From Biomphalaria glabrata (lineage: Eukaryota; Mollusca; Gastropoda; Planorbidae), in the NCBI RefSeq assembly GCF_947242115.1, contig NC_074726.1:8823270-8887269 (forward strand): a stretch of DNA of 64,000 nucleotides. The letters run 5' to 3'. Made by a program: the position numbers and the translations under genes. The first letter of the stretch is position 1. Each line of letters starts with the position of its first letter. Below, piece after piece: positions 10,784 through 25,336 of the stretch. Below the pieces are notes generated by a model. That model had not been told where the DNA came from, searched no databases, and was given only the letters and a program-made list of their open reading frames with translations.

Positions 10784-12928
10784 GTGAGTAACATAAACAC
10801 TTTTTATTTAGCTTTAGTATTATGTGAGATGATTTGGTATTTAATAATATGAAGGTAAACATAAAAAAATAATTGTGATATCAAGTGAACTTGTTTGTCT
10901 AGTGTATGTCTCTATGATTTAGTGTGTGTGTCTGTGTGTTTTAGTGTGTGTTTGTGTGTTTTAGTGTGTGTCTGTGTGTTTTAGTTTGTGCTAGTGTGAG
11001 TGTCCGTGTGTTTTAGTGTGTGTCTGCGTGTTTTTGTGTGTGTCTGTGTGTTAGTGTGTGTGTCTGCGTGTTGTAGTATGTGTCTGTGTATTAGTGTGTC
11101 TGTGCGTCTGTGTTTAGTGTGTGTGTCTGTGTGTTTTAGTGTGTGTCTAAGTGTTAATGTAAGACTGTCTGTTTTACTGTGTGTCTGTGTGTTAGTATGT
11201 GTGTCTGTGTGTTATTACGTAAGTCTGTGTCTGTGTGTTAGTATGTGTGTCTGTGTATTAATATGTAAGTCCGTGTTTTAGTGTGTGTCTGTGTGTTTTG
11301 TGTGTGTGTCTCTGTGTTAGTGTGTGTGTGTGTCTGTGTGTTAGTGTGTGTGTGTGTCTCTGTGTTAGTGTGTATCTGTGTTAGTGTGTGTGTGTGTCTG
11401 TGTTAATGTGTGTGTGTCTTTTGTTTATCTGTGTTAGTGTGTGTCTGTGTTAGTGTGTGTCTGTGTGTTTTAGTGTGTGTCTGTGTGTGTCAGTGTGTGC
11501 GTGTATGTGTTAGTGTATATATATATATATAAATAATATACATGCCCGAACTGTGGCAAACTCTGCGCTCTAGAACTGGCTTGATAAGTCACGCTAGATA
11601 ATTTGTGCTCTATTTCAATGTGTGTATATTGTCTTTCTCCATTCCTCCCTGTCTTTTTCCTTAGTTAGAATCTCTTTTAATGGCATTAACTGTCTACTTA
11701 CACTGTGTATAAGCGAGATTCAGCATTCATTCGTATTTCCCCACTTTCTGCCAACTCTATCACTATACAGAATGTAATTTGTGTATGTTATACCCTTTTC
11801 CCCTTCCTTCCGTTACTTGGCAATTTTTAGTGCCGCTATAACTCTATGGGCCACTAGACCGCCCATTAAGACACTTGCTAATATTGCAATAATTTAGTAG
11901 ATACGGGTATATGAGACAAAAAAACTTTTAACAAATAGCTTTTGTAAGAGGAAAAAAAAAAGGCTTGATTTATTTCTAATAATGAAATCCGATATTTCCA
12001 CGCTTCATTAAGCATCGATGCTAATAGAAAATTATGAGAGGGATGAATGGATTATTAGTTCTTCCCTCAGGATGAATGTTTAATGATCTTTATGCTAATT
12101 TTTTGGACGTTTTTTAACCTTTGAGTTGATCATACACGGGGAGGGTGAGATGTGTTCAATATTTATTAACATTTTTTTTCTCTCTAATTCTTTTATTTTT
12201 TCTCTCCCTTGTTTGCATTCTCATAGACAGAAAAGAGGTTTCCGGATGAACTCGGCGTCCCGCGTTGCCCATGGTTACGGCAAAAGAGGTTATCAGCTGC
12301 CATCTTCTTCCTCTTCCGGTGAAAGTCAAGACCAGTTAGAAAGTTATACGGGGCTATTGGAAGAGTTATCTGATGGGTAAGTTATTTGATAGAGAGTTTG
12401 GCGGACTATGACCATCCCTTGTTGTGAACAGGGCAGTCTGTAAGGGACATTGAGATTAAAATCATTTTACTTATTTTGAATCGATAGGCGGAGTTTGAGA
12501 ATCCTTGCTGTGAACAGGGCATTAAATACGAGACATAGAGCCTATATTCACGGAATCTTCTATTTTATTTATCTTTCACTTAAAAAAATAGCTATTAGTT
12601 TTTTATGTCTAGTTATAAGTCTTTTGTTACAACTAATCCAAATGTGTTAGGGGCCTTCGCAATGTGTCTTGTGCTGATTGGTCTAAACGTAGGTTAAATT
12701 CAAATGACCAAATTAAATAACAGGCGAAAGGCCGAAAAGAGTAGAAAATACTCGACAATGACGAACGATGTCGAATAAAACGTTTAATACGTAATGAAGG
12801 GAACAGTCGAATGTCGCTAAAATATCTACTCCATAAAACTAAAGCCGGCCTCTCTCTAAAACAGCCAAGAGTATTATGTGTTTACTTTCATAACACAAGC
12901 CTCGTCTTGTTTTTAATAGTCGTCTCAT

Positions 12929-12967
<39 letters not shown>

Positions 12968-15900
12968 GTCTGTCTCTATAGTCCTTGAGCTTTAGATACT
13001 TAGAAAAGTCAAATAGTAAATGTTTTGGGTGTATTTGTTACATATTGGCATATCGTTAATGGTAAGCATTTCGGTGTATCCGGTGACAGAATAAAGTGTT
13101 AATTACCTATGTTTTTTGTTTTATATGACTACATTTTTGCACATTTGGGCAAAGTACAATCAAATTTGTCTAAGCCCTTACTTACCTTTGTAGCTTTCAT
13201 TTTGTTGGCAATATTTAAATTCCATTTAACGTCCTTGACATTGTCTAGATTATCGTGAAAATCGCCAAGAGAAATAACCATTATTGTTTATCAACTGTGC
13301 GTGCTGATGTATATTGAGGATATATTAAATATGTTGAATTGTTTACTTCAGACAGTAATGTTGAAAACAAACAAGAAATTAATTTGTGGATACAATTTTA
13401 GCATAAAATATTTAGAACCGCTGCGCTCAATTCATTACTAGAAACATTTCGCCTGTTTACTTTAGACTGATGTATATGTATTTAAAAGCATCTTCTCTGT
13501 CGCCTCCATTGAATGGCGGTCTCCTTTTATGCCTTAAAATATACTCGACAAATTGATTCCTCGCTGTACATGGTAATAGCGAATTAATGTATGGATTGCG
13601 TACCCTTGGCTAATAATGGCGCGTTATTCCCCCTTTTTGTTTCAGCTACTTCCTGTCCCATTGGCTGCACTAAAATTAGCACGGTTAGCTTAATAGAAGC
13701 AGAAGGTACTCGGCGGTGCAACAAATTAGCCGTGAACCGAGTCCGCCTTAGGACAAGAAACTATATTTCCCGTCTCTTTATAAATTCAAGTGTTTTTGAG
13801 GCTGAGCCGCTCTCGATCAAGTGTGGCTGATGATATTTTTAAGATTATTTTTTCGCATTTGGGAGAGAACTTCTAGATCAGTCTTACGACTCTGGCAGTG
13901 TCTAAAGGTTTTAGTTTTTCTTTAGCCTTCTCTCTTTTTATTTAGGACAGTGGAGTCCAAAACCTTTCAGTGTGGGGGCGGCTATATGCATTTCTGAAAC
14001 ATTTTGTCATCAAGGTAAAACAAAAAGTACGTCTACTCCTCTGAACCAAGCCGATGCGACTTCATTGTGTAGTTAGCAGTAGGTTCAATAAGCCGAATAG
14101 ATTCACATCGGGTTGTAGGTTGGACAACAATGAAAATAGTCTTATTTTATTTCTGGATGTCACTTTGAGGTTGTTTCCCTTTCCAGATCATCCGAACGTC
14201 AATAGTTATATAGATGTTATTTTCTTATTTTCACTGTTATGGGCAACTTACACTTCACTGAGATGAGTTACAGTAGTCAGTTACTTACTAGTTGGACCTT
14301 TTACAATACTTGTAACTACTAACTCCGTCTGGTAAAAAGTTGAAACTTTGTGCAACTATTTATTGTCTTAGGCCGTAGGCAATACATAGATTAATAGAGA
14401 GTAATAACCAATTCGACAATTAATTACTATTTATAAATTAATTTGTTTGATAGCGGCAAGGAGAATTAATCATTTAGTCTTCACAGATATGGCTAAATAT
14501 GCAGGGTTTCGTCCCCTTCTATAATTAAACACGTTACTTCTCATACACCCATTCCCGAATTAAGCTGATACTGTAAACAATTTTTTTTTCTTTGTATTCC
14601 ACAAAACATTAAAATTTAACTAATTAATCAATTTATTATTGGTAATTAATTTTTTTATTTGATATGGAAACAGAAAAATAACATCTACATTATTGAGAGA
14701 TAGGGTTATTAGTCTGAGGTGATGTCGATGGAACTTGGATTTAATGGCTAAACTATATAAAATTTAGCTCTTGTGGTATGAAGGGAGAGTAACCCTTGAG
14801 GGATTACGGGCACGACATGGCCTAAATTGTGCCGATGTGCTAAAAACTTAAAACTCCAATGCACATTAAGCAGACTTGACTTAGGTGTACTGGAATACAA
14901 GAGTTTGGTATGGAATAAGATGGTGTTGTACAGAGATTAAAAGTATATTCAATAACTGTTTCTGTAGCATTTTACGTCTCGAGAGATAATCTTTTCCCTT
15001 TGCAACTTCTTGTGTCTAAAGAGGCCAAATCTTGATACACAGCTGCGGTCACAGGTTGGGCATATATAATCACCAGGCGCCGTTGCATTTTCCCCCTTCT
15101 TTCAGCTTCTGTTGTGTATGGCATCTGCAATCCGTGACCCTTTCTTTATGCTCGCTCTCTATGTGGATCTATCCAGTGCCACATTATCTTCATCTTCTAG
15201 TGTCGAGTTTAAAGAGCTTCATGTCGCGTTTACTGTAAGTCGGAACCAAGTCGCTCTGACTTCATGATTTCGTCAGTAATACTAGGCAAATGTGAAATAT
15301 GATATCTGATTATAAGTGGCTTTAGTAGGGCTGCCTGGTCGTGTGGTAAGCGCGCTGGACTGTCGTTCGGACTTGTCAATGGTGCCGGGTCCATACTCTG
15401 CCCGCTGCCATCCCCCCGTCGTCCTGCGGGAGGTTTGAACTAGGAAGTAAATTATCTCTAACTCTAAAGGGACATTTAAATTGTATATGTTTTACACAAT
15501 GTTGAGGATATTGTTTGATTATTCATTGCAGTAACTATCTGAAATTGTGAAAGTCTTGAACTGTATTACAACTCAAAATAGAAACCAAATGCAGGTGGAA
15601 TATTGCTGAAGTAATAAATACATTCTTATATAAAAAGATATTTAGTATGAAAAAATTACTCGCATAGTTATTGCATAATTATTTTCTAAAATAAAAGGGT
15701 TCTCTTTCAGGACCAAATATAGTAATGGCAACTAATTAAAAAAAAAAATTAGAAACATTATTTTCAATATTTTATGTAGTTAGTTTTTTGTATCTCAGTA
15801 TGACGGACGGACAGATAGACAGACCACACAAAACTAATTGCAGTTTGTCTACAACAGACGGTTGCTAAAATAAGGACACAGAAAATGTCGATGTATTTTG

Positions 15901-18551
15901 AGACATCATGTCATCAACAGAGAAATTATTTAGTCCCGAAAATCGTTACAAATAATCTTTACTGGCCGAGACGATCGATTAATTCATCAATATGTTTTAC
16001 ACATGATCGATGTGTTATTGAACACGAGTTTATGTTTAGACCAATCATGATCTATTTTTAGTTTCTGTATAGATTTAGCAGCTGGATGAAATTAGTGACA
16101 GCTAATTTTGCATTTATTAAAAATAACTCGACTCCCAGTAAGCTTTACTCTGGAAATGTTAAGATATTATTTTTGCAAATCTAAAAGAGAACTTTACCTT
16201 TACTAAAATTCTAAAAAGAGAAGTTTACTTTTACAAAAATTCTAAAAAGAGAAGTTTACTTTTACTAAAAATCTAAAAAGAGAAGTTTATTTTTACTAAA
16301 ATTCTAAAAAGAGAAGTTTATTTTTACTAAAATTCTAAAAAGAGAAAATTACTTTTACTAAAATTCTAAAAAGAGAAGTTTACTTTTACTAAAATTCTAA
16401 AAAGAGAAGTTAACTTTTACTGAAATTCTAAAAAAGAGAAGTTTACTTTTTTTATAAAATTCTATCAAGATATGTCTACTTTTACTAAAAATCGAAAAAG
16501 AGAAGTTTTATTTAAATAAAAATATAAAATGACGAGTTTACTTTTATAAAAAATTCTGAAAAGATAAGTTTACTTTTGCGTCATAAGTTATACTTAGAAC
16601 TGATTGAAAAGTTCGAAACTGACATGTGAAAATAAAATATAATATGTTTGTATTTTGTATTTCACAGTCCTCTCATGACAGTCAACGAGTTTACTCAGTT
16701 GATGACAGGGCATCCAAACTTAGCGCGCGCCTTAGTCAAGAAATTTGTGGATATAAATGGTAAGTATATAGTGTACAACTTTTATGGTGCAATCTCTTTT
16801 TGTGGACCGTTGTGGGGAATTGGGTTTTTTTTATTATTTTTTTGAAAGGAAACCTCAGAATTTGCGCTATTCAATTTTAGCTTTATCATCATAGGAATCC
16901 TTGGGCCTTAGGCCTCTTTTCTTTGCCTCTTTTTGGGGCTCTATGTGCCTCTTTTATGGGCCATCTTGCCTCTTTTGTGGGCTTTTTTTTTTTCTTTTTT
17001 TTAATTTGTAAGTTCTCATAATTCACAAGTATTAAATCATAAACAATTGAAAAGTGATTAACCTGAAAATATAATAATAGAAATAGAAATATTATTTAAT
17101 ATCAAAGACATACTACCTAACCATCCTAACCATTGAACCCACTAAAGACAGAAAAATGATACAAGTATCCTCTACTCCAGAACAATCAACACAATATCAG
17201 ATATCCCTGACCCCCAACACCCCATTTCTGGAAAACTACCTGAGCATTGTACAGGTATATGAAAGTCAAACTAGATAATTCTCTACCCTAAAATCCATTA
17301 TTTTTCTAAATGTCAATTCTAAGTGATTAGGATCAAACACCTTATTATTATGTAGACATTTAAGCCAGCTAGCCCAAACAAGATTCCTGTATTCGGAAAC
17401 AATAATCAAGTTAAAGTTACGCATCATTTTATTTTTTAGTTTTGGCAGCGTGTTTAAAACAATAGACAAGTTAACATTCACATAGTTGCCACAGTTAGCT
17501 TCTAATAAGTCCCTTACAGTACTTTTAACTTTAAGGAATAATGGACATTCCAAATACATATGTTTCTCATTATCAGCATTTTCAAGATGGCATAATATAC
17601 ATTCACGGTCATTTGCCCGTTTTCTAACCGTAGGGGTCATCCCAAAGATAAGTCTATAACTAATCTCTCTAGCTTTAGGTGGGATATGTTTGCTGTGTAG
17701 GTTTATGAATGTGTCCTTGAATTCTGTCACCCCAAGAACTCTCCCCCACTTAATCATATTCACTAGGCTTTCATTTAACAGCTTTTTAAGTGTTGTGTAT
17801 GATTCTTTGGTTTTGTTGTGTATTAAATGTTCATTACCAGGTAAAATTCTTGAAATAGATCTGTAAAATGGATGAGTGACTGTACCAAAATAGTGAGGAG
17901 TATCATTGTGTATTGGAAGAAGACTACTTAATCTTAAACCATAATAGTAAATTGTCAAGGGAAAGTTTGTTGGGTTCCTAACAACTTGACCTACACATTT
18001 TAGCCTTAGCGAATGTATTTTTGTTTTAACATCTTGCAAGTTTATCCCCCATCCTCTTTGTTTTGAATGAGTGTAGTGTGCTTAATGCTCCTAATAGTGT
18101 TTTTAAATATAAAGCTTCTAATTAACTTGTTCAGCTTGTTTATGAATTAAGGAGGTGACTCTGTAATGTTAGCTAAATAGACAATCTTTAGAATGACCAA
18201 ACTATTTATCAATACAGCTCTGCCAAATATTGTAGAACCTGTGTGCTGATAAAGTTTAATCAAGTTTGAGGCTTTGACAAAAATTTTCTCCCACTGGTCT
18301 TTACAATAGAACAAAGGATTACAGGTATAGACAATACCACAATTCTTGATTTTATCTACAATTTTGAAAGCGCAATTCTCTTTGAATTTCCATTTCCCTA
18401 GTCCCATTACTGAGGATTTATTTATAATTATTTTTGATCCACTAGATTCTCCGAAAAGTGTAAATTTCTTTAGTATATTCTCAATATCTTGCTCTGAAGA
18501 TTGAAAAAAGGTTGTATCATCCGCATAGGCTTTGGCTTTGATGGTATCTCT

Positions 18552-18586
<35 letters not shown>

Positions 18587-21500
18587 GAATTAGATAGAAC
18601 TAGAACATCAAAAAATAATTTAGTTTCAATAATCTTTAATTTTTACATATATAATTTCATAAAAGGTTTTTAAATTTTGCATATTTTTAGCTATATTACC
18701 AAGCAAAGATCTACATAGATAGCAAACCTAAAGTCACACTGATTCTAATAAATCTGGTTCTCAGTGTGAATTAACTTAACCCCATCAGCTCCAGTACATC
18801 TTTATTTGTCGATGTCTTTTGAATCTATTACTAAACAACCTTCATCAATATAATGAATATATAATATGATACTATACGTTGGAGCCCACATGTAGACACA
18901 TATTGCCATATCGATGCGCATAGATTCCAAGGCAGCTGGTAAATTAAACTGTTTGACTAATACAGAAATAAAAAACCCGCTCAAGACGAATAGGAAATAA
19001 ATAAAAGTATTAACGTACACTTAATAACATAATTATATTCGGTAAACCTCTAGAATGATGGCTATGAATAATTATTGATTACATTGTTAAGCTTCAATTA
19101 GAGTGGCGATTGAAAATTTCAACAACTATATATTGTTACGACTTTGGAGTAGGCTAAAGATAGTTAACTCACCGATTGTCAGGTCGCCGATATTCTTCTC
19201 GTTGCAGAAGCACAATCTACTACGAACAGTCAATAATCCGAATAATCGAAACAATTGCACAGTCCTCCTAATCAAAATGTACATACAACTATTCACAAAA
19301 CCGATTTAAGAAAAGAAACAATCCTCCGTTGAGAAATCCACGATCATCACTCTAGTTCCTTTTTCCTCAACACACTCGCTCAGGTCCGTTTCGCCTCCAA
19401 AACATAAACAACAATTCAAAAAGATCTCACGTGGGGAAAAATGGTCAGTCGGGGGGGGGGGACAAGTTTACAACACTGCCCCCTCCCTAGGTCTGTGCGT
19501 CCCGAACAGACTCTCCATCATCTCCACAATAACGGTTCAACCGATCTAGGTGCACTACTTTGCATTTGGTTCGAGGGCCCTTCTGGATCCGGTACACAAC
19601 GTCGTTGATCCTTTTCACAATCCGATATGGGCCTTCCCAGTCTTTCTGTAATTTCGGCGATCTTCCCTTCTTTCTCTTGGGGTTGTATAGCCAGACAAGA
19701 TCATGTTCTTCAAACCCCGCAGAGTTGGCCCTTCTGTCGTATCTGGTCTTCATAAGGTCGCTACTGTCTTTTATCCTACTCCTTGCAACTGCATGGACCT
19801 CTTCTAGTCTCCTTCGAAGTCCTGTTACATATTCGCTTGCCGTTGTTGGTTGGTCTCCTGGCTGTCCAAATAAGAGGTCTGCTGGCATCCTATGTTCTCG
19901 ACCAAACAATAATTTGGCTGGTGTGTAACCTGTAGTTGCATGAACTGCTCCTCTATAAGACAGAAGGAATAGAGGAATGTAGTCATCCCAATCATTTTGC
20001 TGTTCTGCTGACATTTTAGCCAGATGCTGTACCAGCGTACGATTGAAGCGTTCTACCATCCCATCTGATTGAGGGCGTAGTGGTGTGGTTCGCGTCTTCT
20101 CGATATTCAGGATTTTACAAATCTCCTGAAACAGATTAGATTCAAAGTTGCGTCCTTGATCTGAATGTAATTCCATTGGGACACCAAAACGACTAATCCA
20201 ATGTCCTACCAAATTATCGACTATTGTTGTGGTTTCCTGGTTGGGCATCGCGAAAGCTTCTGGCCATTTACTAAAATAGTCCATTATCACGAGAATGTAT
20301 TTGTTCCCTTTGTTAGTCTCAGGAAAAGGTCCAGCTACGTCCAGTGCGATTCTCTCGAATGGGACACCTACGTTGTACTGTTGCAAGGGTCCTCTAGTTC
20401 GACGTTGCGGGCCTTTAGTTGCCGCACACCGGTCACATTTCCTGCACCAATCTTCTACGTCTTCCTTGTAACGACACCAATAAAACCTTTGCCTGACTTT
20501 TTCTAACGTTTTGTTAACGCCTAAGTGACCACCTGTGGAGCCGTTGTGCATTTCATGTAGCACTTCTGGGATTCTAATCTTTGGTAAAACTAGTTGTACT
20601 CGTGTCGAGGTCCCATCGGTGGATTCCCAAATCCGTTTTAGGACGTCGTTGTCTATCACCAGAGAGTCCCATTGCGCCCAGTAAGCCTTGGTAATCTCTC
20701 CCGTACTAGAAATTTGATGCCAATCAGGGCGTTGTCCAACTTCCTTCCATTGCAAAATTGGGGCAATATCTTTGTCATCCTTTTGTTCTCTGCTTATCGT
20801 CTCCTCAAACCAAGACGCTGATGCACTTAGCTCCAACCGCCTACAATCCAGGGCACTTGTTTTCCCTTCTACTTTTGTGCAATGCTTGCACTCCTGCTTA
20901 CAAGGTCGTCGTGATAAAGCGTCAGCATTCGAATGGGCTTGTCCCTTCCTGTGTTGTGTTTCGAAATCATAAGTCTGTAACCTTTCTAACCATCTAGCTA
21001 CTTGTCCTTCCGGATTCTTGAAGGAAAGTAGCCATTGGAGGGCCGCATGGTCTGTTCTCAACTTAAATCTTTGTCCATACAGATACTTGTGAAAATGTTT
21101 AATGGAGTCCACTACAGCTAGCAGCTCACGTCTAGTCACACAATAATTTCGTTCAGCTTTTGACAAACTTCTGCTAAAGTAGGCTACCACTCTCTCGCTA
21201 CCGTCCACTTCCTGTGATAAAACAGCACCGATCCCTGTATTGCTAGCATCCGTGTCAAGTTGAAACACATTACCTGGTAGGGGATAAGACAACATGGGCG
21301 ATGAGATGAGAGCCTCTTTCAATTTCTCAAAAGCTTCTTGACAATCTGGCGTCCATTGAAATTGCGTCTTTCTCTCAGTCAATTGGTGAAGGGCTCTAGC
21401 GATAGTGGAAAAACTGGGTACAAAGCGTCTGTAGTAGCTGCAAAGACCCAAGAAGCTTCTGAGCTCATGAAGATTAGTAGGTGTAGGCCAGTGCTTGACG

Positions 21501-24500
21501 ACTTCCGTTTTTTCTGGGTCTGTGCTTACCCCGTCTTTGGATACAATATGGCCCAGATATTTAACTTCCCTCTGAAAGAATGAGCACTTCTTCGGATTTA
21601 GTTTCATTCCCGCACTTCGAATACGCTGCATCACTTCCCTCAAGTTATGTATGTGTTCATCAAATGTCTTTCCGAAGACTATAATGTCATCTAGGTAGAC
21701 CAGGCAAGCATTCCAATTTAAGCCCCGCAAAACTTGTTCCATCAGTCTCTCAAAAGTTGCCGGTGCATTGCAGAGCCCGAAAGGCATAACCGTAAACTGC
21801 CATAGTCCGTTTCCCGTGGAGAAAGCTGTTTTCTGTTTGTCATCAGGATGTAAACCTACTTGCCAGTAGCCGCTTTTGAGATCTAGGGTTGAAAATATAT
21901 GAGCTCCAGAAAGAGTGTCTAATGTGTCATCGATACGCGGCAGTGGATAGCTGTCTTTTTGTGTGACGTTATTTAAAGCCCTGTAGTCAACGCAAAAACG
22001 CAGAGAGCCATCTTTTTTCTGAACCAGAACAACAGGCGAGCACCATGGGCTGTTAGACGGCTCTATAATTCCTTGTTCCTTCATTTGTTCCAACATGTGA
22101 GCGGCCTCTTGTTGCTTTGCTAATGGTAGTCGCCGTGGTGTTTGCCGGATTGGTCTAGTGTTACCTGTATCTATCCTATGGGTTACCATATTAGTCCGGC
22201 CACCTTTATTTTCACTGTCTTGCATGATGTCTTTAAACTCTAGCAACAGTTGTTTAGCTTTATTGTACTCTTCCTCTGACAGATTCTCGCCCACATCTCC
22301 AAGCATTAGATCAACTCGAGAGTCACATAACGATGCACTAGCTACAGGGGCCACCGCACCACACGTTGCAATAAGCTCCACTGGGCAACAGGTGGCGATA
22401 ACATTATTCTTTTGTAGGTTGCAAGCTTGAGTGTCAACGTTCATAACGCGAACAGGTACTCTCCTGTCTTCTCTGTTAACAACCAATATTCTCCCAACAG
22501 GCAACCTTCTGTATGCTTCCTTTGACTGCTCTATGAGGCTTGTGATAGACATGGGATCGTTGCCTTCTATTGTTCCCCATATGATGGCTTCAGACTGTGG
22601 GGGTATGATGGTGTCTTCTGTTACTAAGACCCTCTTAATCTGTTCTTCTTCCATGTTGTCCCCCAGCAAGGGAATTTCTAGATTCCCATATTGTACTGTG
22701 CCACCCCCAATGTTCAACGTGAATCCAAATAATTGCATAAAGTCTAGTCCCAGAATACACTCATCCATTATATGGGCGACCAAGAATTCGTGACTAAAAC
22801 GTTGGTTAGCTATCTCAAAATTTACAAAGGTTTGTCCTAAAATCGGCAACAGTTCACCACTAGCTGTTTTAGTGAATAGCCACTTGTTTCATGAATCACA
22901 TGGTTTTCTACGAGACTAGGGTGAATTATTGATCTTGATGCGCCAGTATCTAAGAGAAATCTGCAGAAACGAACTCCTACTTTCCCTTGTACACTCAGAC
23001 TTCTATTTTTACCTAACACAGCCACTGGGATGATAAGTCTAGGGCTTCCTGTAAATCTCGCTGCCTGTCTCCGCCCCACGAGACCGGCAGAATCTAGTTT
23101 TCCTGGTTCTGAGATTGGGCGGTGGCTGCTTGCTGGTTACCCAATCCATCTCTTCCTCTCAGGCGGCCTGCATTTCTTCGAGTACAGTTCCTTTGAATAT
23201 GGCCAGGGGCATCGCAATTCCAGCAGCGAAAGACCGACCTGTTCTGCCTGGGCATCTGCTGTGACCGCCGGTCCTCTATCGTGTCCACCACCTGTCTGAT
23301 AATATGCGTGAGGTCCTCCTCCTGCACATGGAGCCCCCGAGTGAGATAGGTCGTTTTCGCTGTGCCTTTAGCTGCCTCAAAAGATAAGGCGTATATCAAA
23401 GCATCGCTCGCCTCTCGTTTCCCACTCAATCGGATGGCCTTCTTCAATTCGGGGTCATGAACACCATCGATAAACGCGTCCGTGACGAGAACGTCTAAGA
23501 TCTCTTGGGTCAGGGTCGGATAAGCCAAGCGTGCCAGTCGTTCGATGTCTGCCATCAACTCTTGTAGTGTCTCTCCTGGTTTTTGCTGCCGAGTCTTCAA
23601 TTGCACCCTATAAACCTCCTTCATGTGTTCGTCCCCGAATCGCAATTCCATAGTTCTAACAAGTGCCTCATAATCTTGCTGGTCGCTTACTATCTGGAGC
23701 AATTCAGTGGCCTTTCCTCGTAACGCAAGCATTAATCCAGTGGCTTTTTCTTCGTTTGTTCTCCAGTTGTTCACTTTTGCAGCCGCCTCAAATTGTCTTT
23801 TATAAACTGTCCACGAAACCGTACCATCAAAGATAGGTGGCTTGACTTTTCCAGTTGCCTCGCTTGACCCTAAATTTACTTTTGTGCCTTTAACCTTGCC
23901 CAGCTCAACTCTGACTGCCTGGACCTCGTCTCTAAGGACTTGAATCTTTTGCTCCATCTGCACTGTGAGCTCCGACTTCACTGCAGCGATTTCATCCCTT
24001 AGCTTACTTCTGAATTCCTCCATATCTGTTTTCTGGCTAGTCGCAATTGTTTGCATTGACCCTAGAAGCTCTTTTTTCATTTCACTCAATATTCCGCCGA
24101 GATCAGTCTTCACTTCGAACTCGTGAGTGTCCGGGTCGAACCCATCTTCTTTCAAGGCCTCTCTCAGACGGCTAACAAGGGCTTCTTTGTTTCCTGACGC
24201 TACGATGTCTCGCCTCTTTAGCTCTTTTCGGATTTCATTAATCTGGAGCTCGTGAAGGCGTTTAGAAGTAGACATTGTAAGTAGAGTGGGCGGGGTCCCA
24301 CTTGTGACACCAGTTGTTACGACTTTGGAGTAGGCTAAAGATAGTTAACTCACCGATTGTCAGGTCGCCGATATTCTTCTCGTTGCAGAAGCACAATCTA
24401 CTACGAACAGTCAATAATCCGAATAATCGAAACAATTGCACAGTCCTCCTAATCAAAATGTACATACAACTCTTCACAAAACCGATTTAAGAAAAGAAAC

Positions 24501-25155
24501 AATCCTCCGTTGAGAAATCCACGATCATAACTCCAGTTCCTTTTTCCTCAACACACTCGCTCAGGTCCGTTTCGCCTCCAAAACATAAACAACAATTCAA
24601 AAAGATCTCACGTGGGGAAAAATGGTCAGTCGGGGGGGGGGGGGACAAGTTTACAACAATATGAATAAATTTTGAAAAAATGGACCACTTCATAGAATAA
24701 TAATTAATCCTTAAGTTGATAGTATAGTGTTCACGCCTTTAGGCCATGATTATGAAGAGCTCTTGGGATGAAACATAATTTAGTGACGCTGCAGTGGCAC
24801 GAATCTTTATAATAAGCGCAAAAATACCACTAACTCACTGACTGACAGATTGGTTGATCAAGAGATCTCTTAAACTGTCGTACGGATTCTGACTGAAATT
24901 TCGTATACACTTTCCTTTTACTAACAGAGAGTACATTAAATATTGAGTTGAGAAGCTGAAGTAAAGTCAGGGTCTGTATGTAGGAGAAACGTTTTTGTTG
25001 TGGGCGGGTGTTTGGTGGAAGAGGATAAGTGAAGAATTCAAAGTCAAAGCATGTGTGGGTGTGTGTGTCGTGTGTGTGTGAGAAAGGAGGGGGTCGTTCC
25101 AAATCAAAACAAGTCTATCTCAACAAAAAAAAAAGAAAAAGGGTTACAGACCAGT

Positions 25156-25186
<31 letters not shown>

Positions 25187-25304
25187 TAAAGACAGACAAA
25201 CAGATTAGGAAAGAGGGGGAAAGAAGGGGCAGGGCGATACAATAATTCAGGGGTAAGAATGTGGCCCGATTATTGGAAGCTAAAAAAAAAGTGGTGTTCC
25301 TGTC

Positions 25305-25336
<32 letters not shown>

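Larger units (their letters stand above)
12377..16667 (+). other. Allatotropin intron 2
   Basis: 4.3 kb. Holds a (CT)n microsatellite (12931-12973), a degenerate gastropod repeat (14325-14430), a SINE (15328-15470), a short interspersed repeat (15795-15875) and a 31-bp minisatellite (16190-16575). No other exon recognised. Confidence 0.8.
19134..24658 (-). mobile_element. Ty3/gypsy LTR retrotransposon, nearly whole, young
   Basis: 5,525 bp in antisense orientation in allatotropin intron 3. LTRs lie at 19134-19475 and 24315-24658, with TG...CA ends on each strand. Target duplication ATAT at 19130-19133 and 24659-24662. Parts in element order: 5' LTR, primer-binding site, gag with SAP domain and zinc knuckle, protease, RT, RNase H, integrase, polypurine tract, 3' LTR. 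The RT-RNase H-integrase order marks Ty3/gypsy. No envelope-like frame is seen. The LTRs differ at about three bases plus a G-run length change, so insertion is recent, perhaps about a million years if usual invertebrate neutral rates apply. It looks close to whole, with perhaps one or two breaks at most; frame changes between gag, protease and pol are also normal in this family. Confidence 0.95.

Noticed and set aside
11000-11281. 93-codon Cys/Val/Ser frame
   Set aside because: Lies entirely in a TG-rich array in allatotropin intron 1.
12227-12231. Alternative acceptor GACAG at 12230 for allatotropin exon 2
   Set aside because: It shifts the frame and destroys the KR-GFRMNSASRVAHGY-GKR reading.
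19560-22793. Plus-strand frames of 60-120 codons opposite pol
   Set aside because: Shadows of the minus-strand gypsy pol frame.
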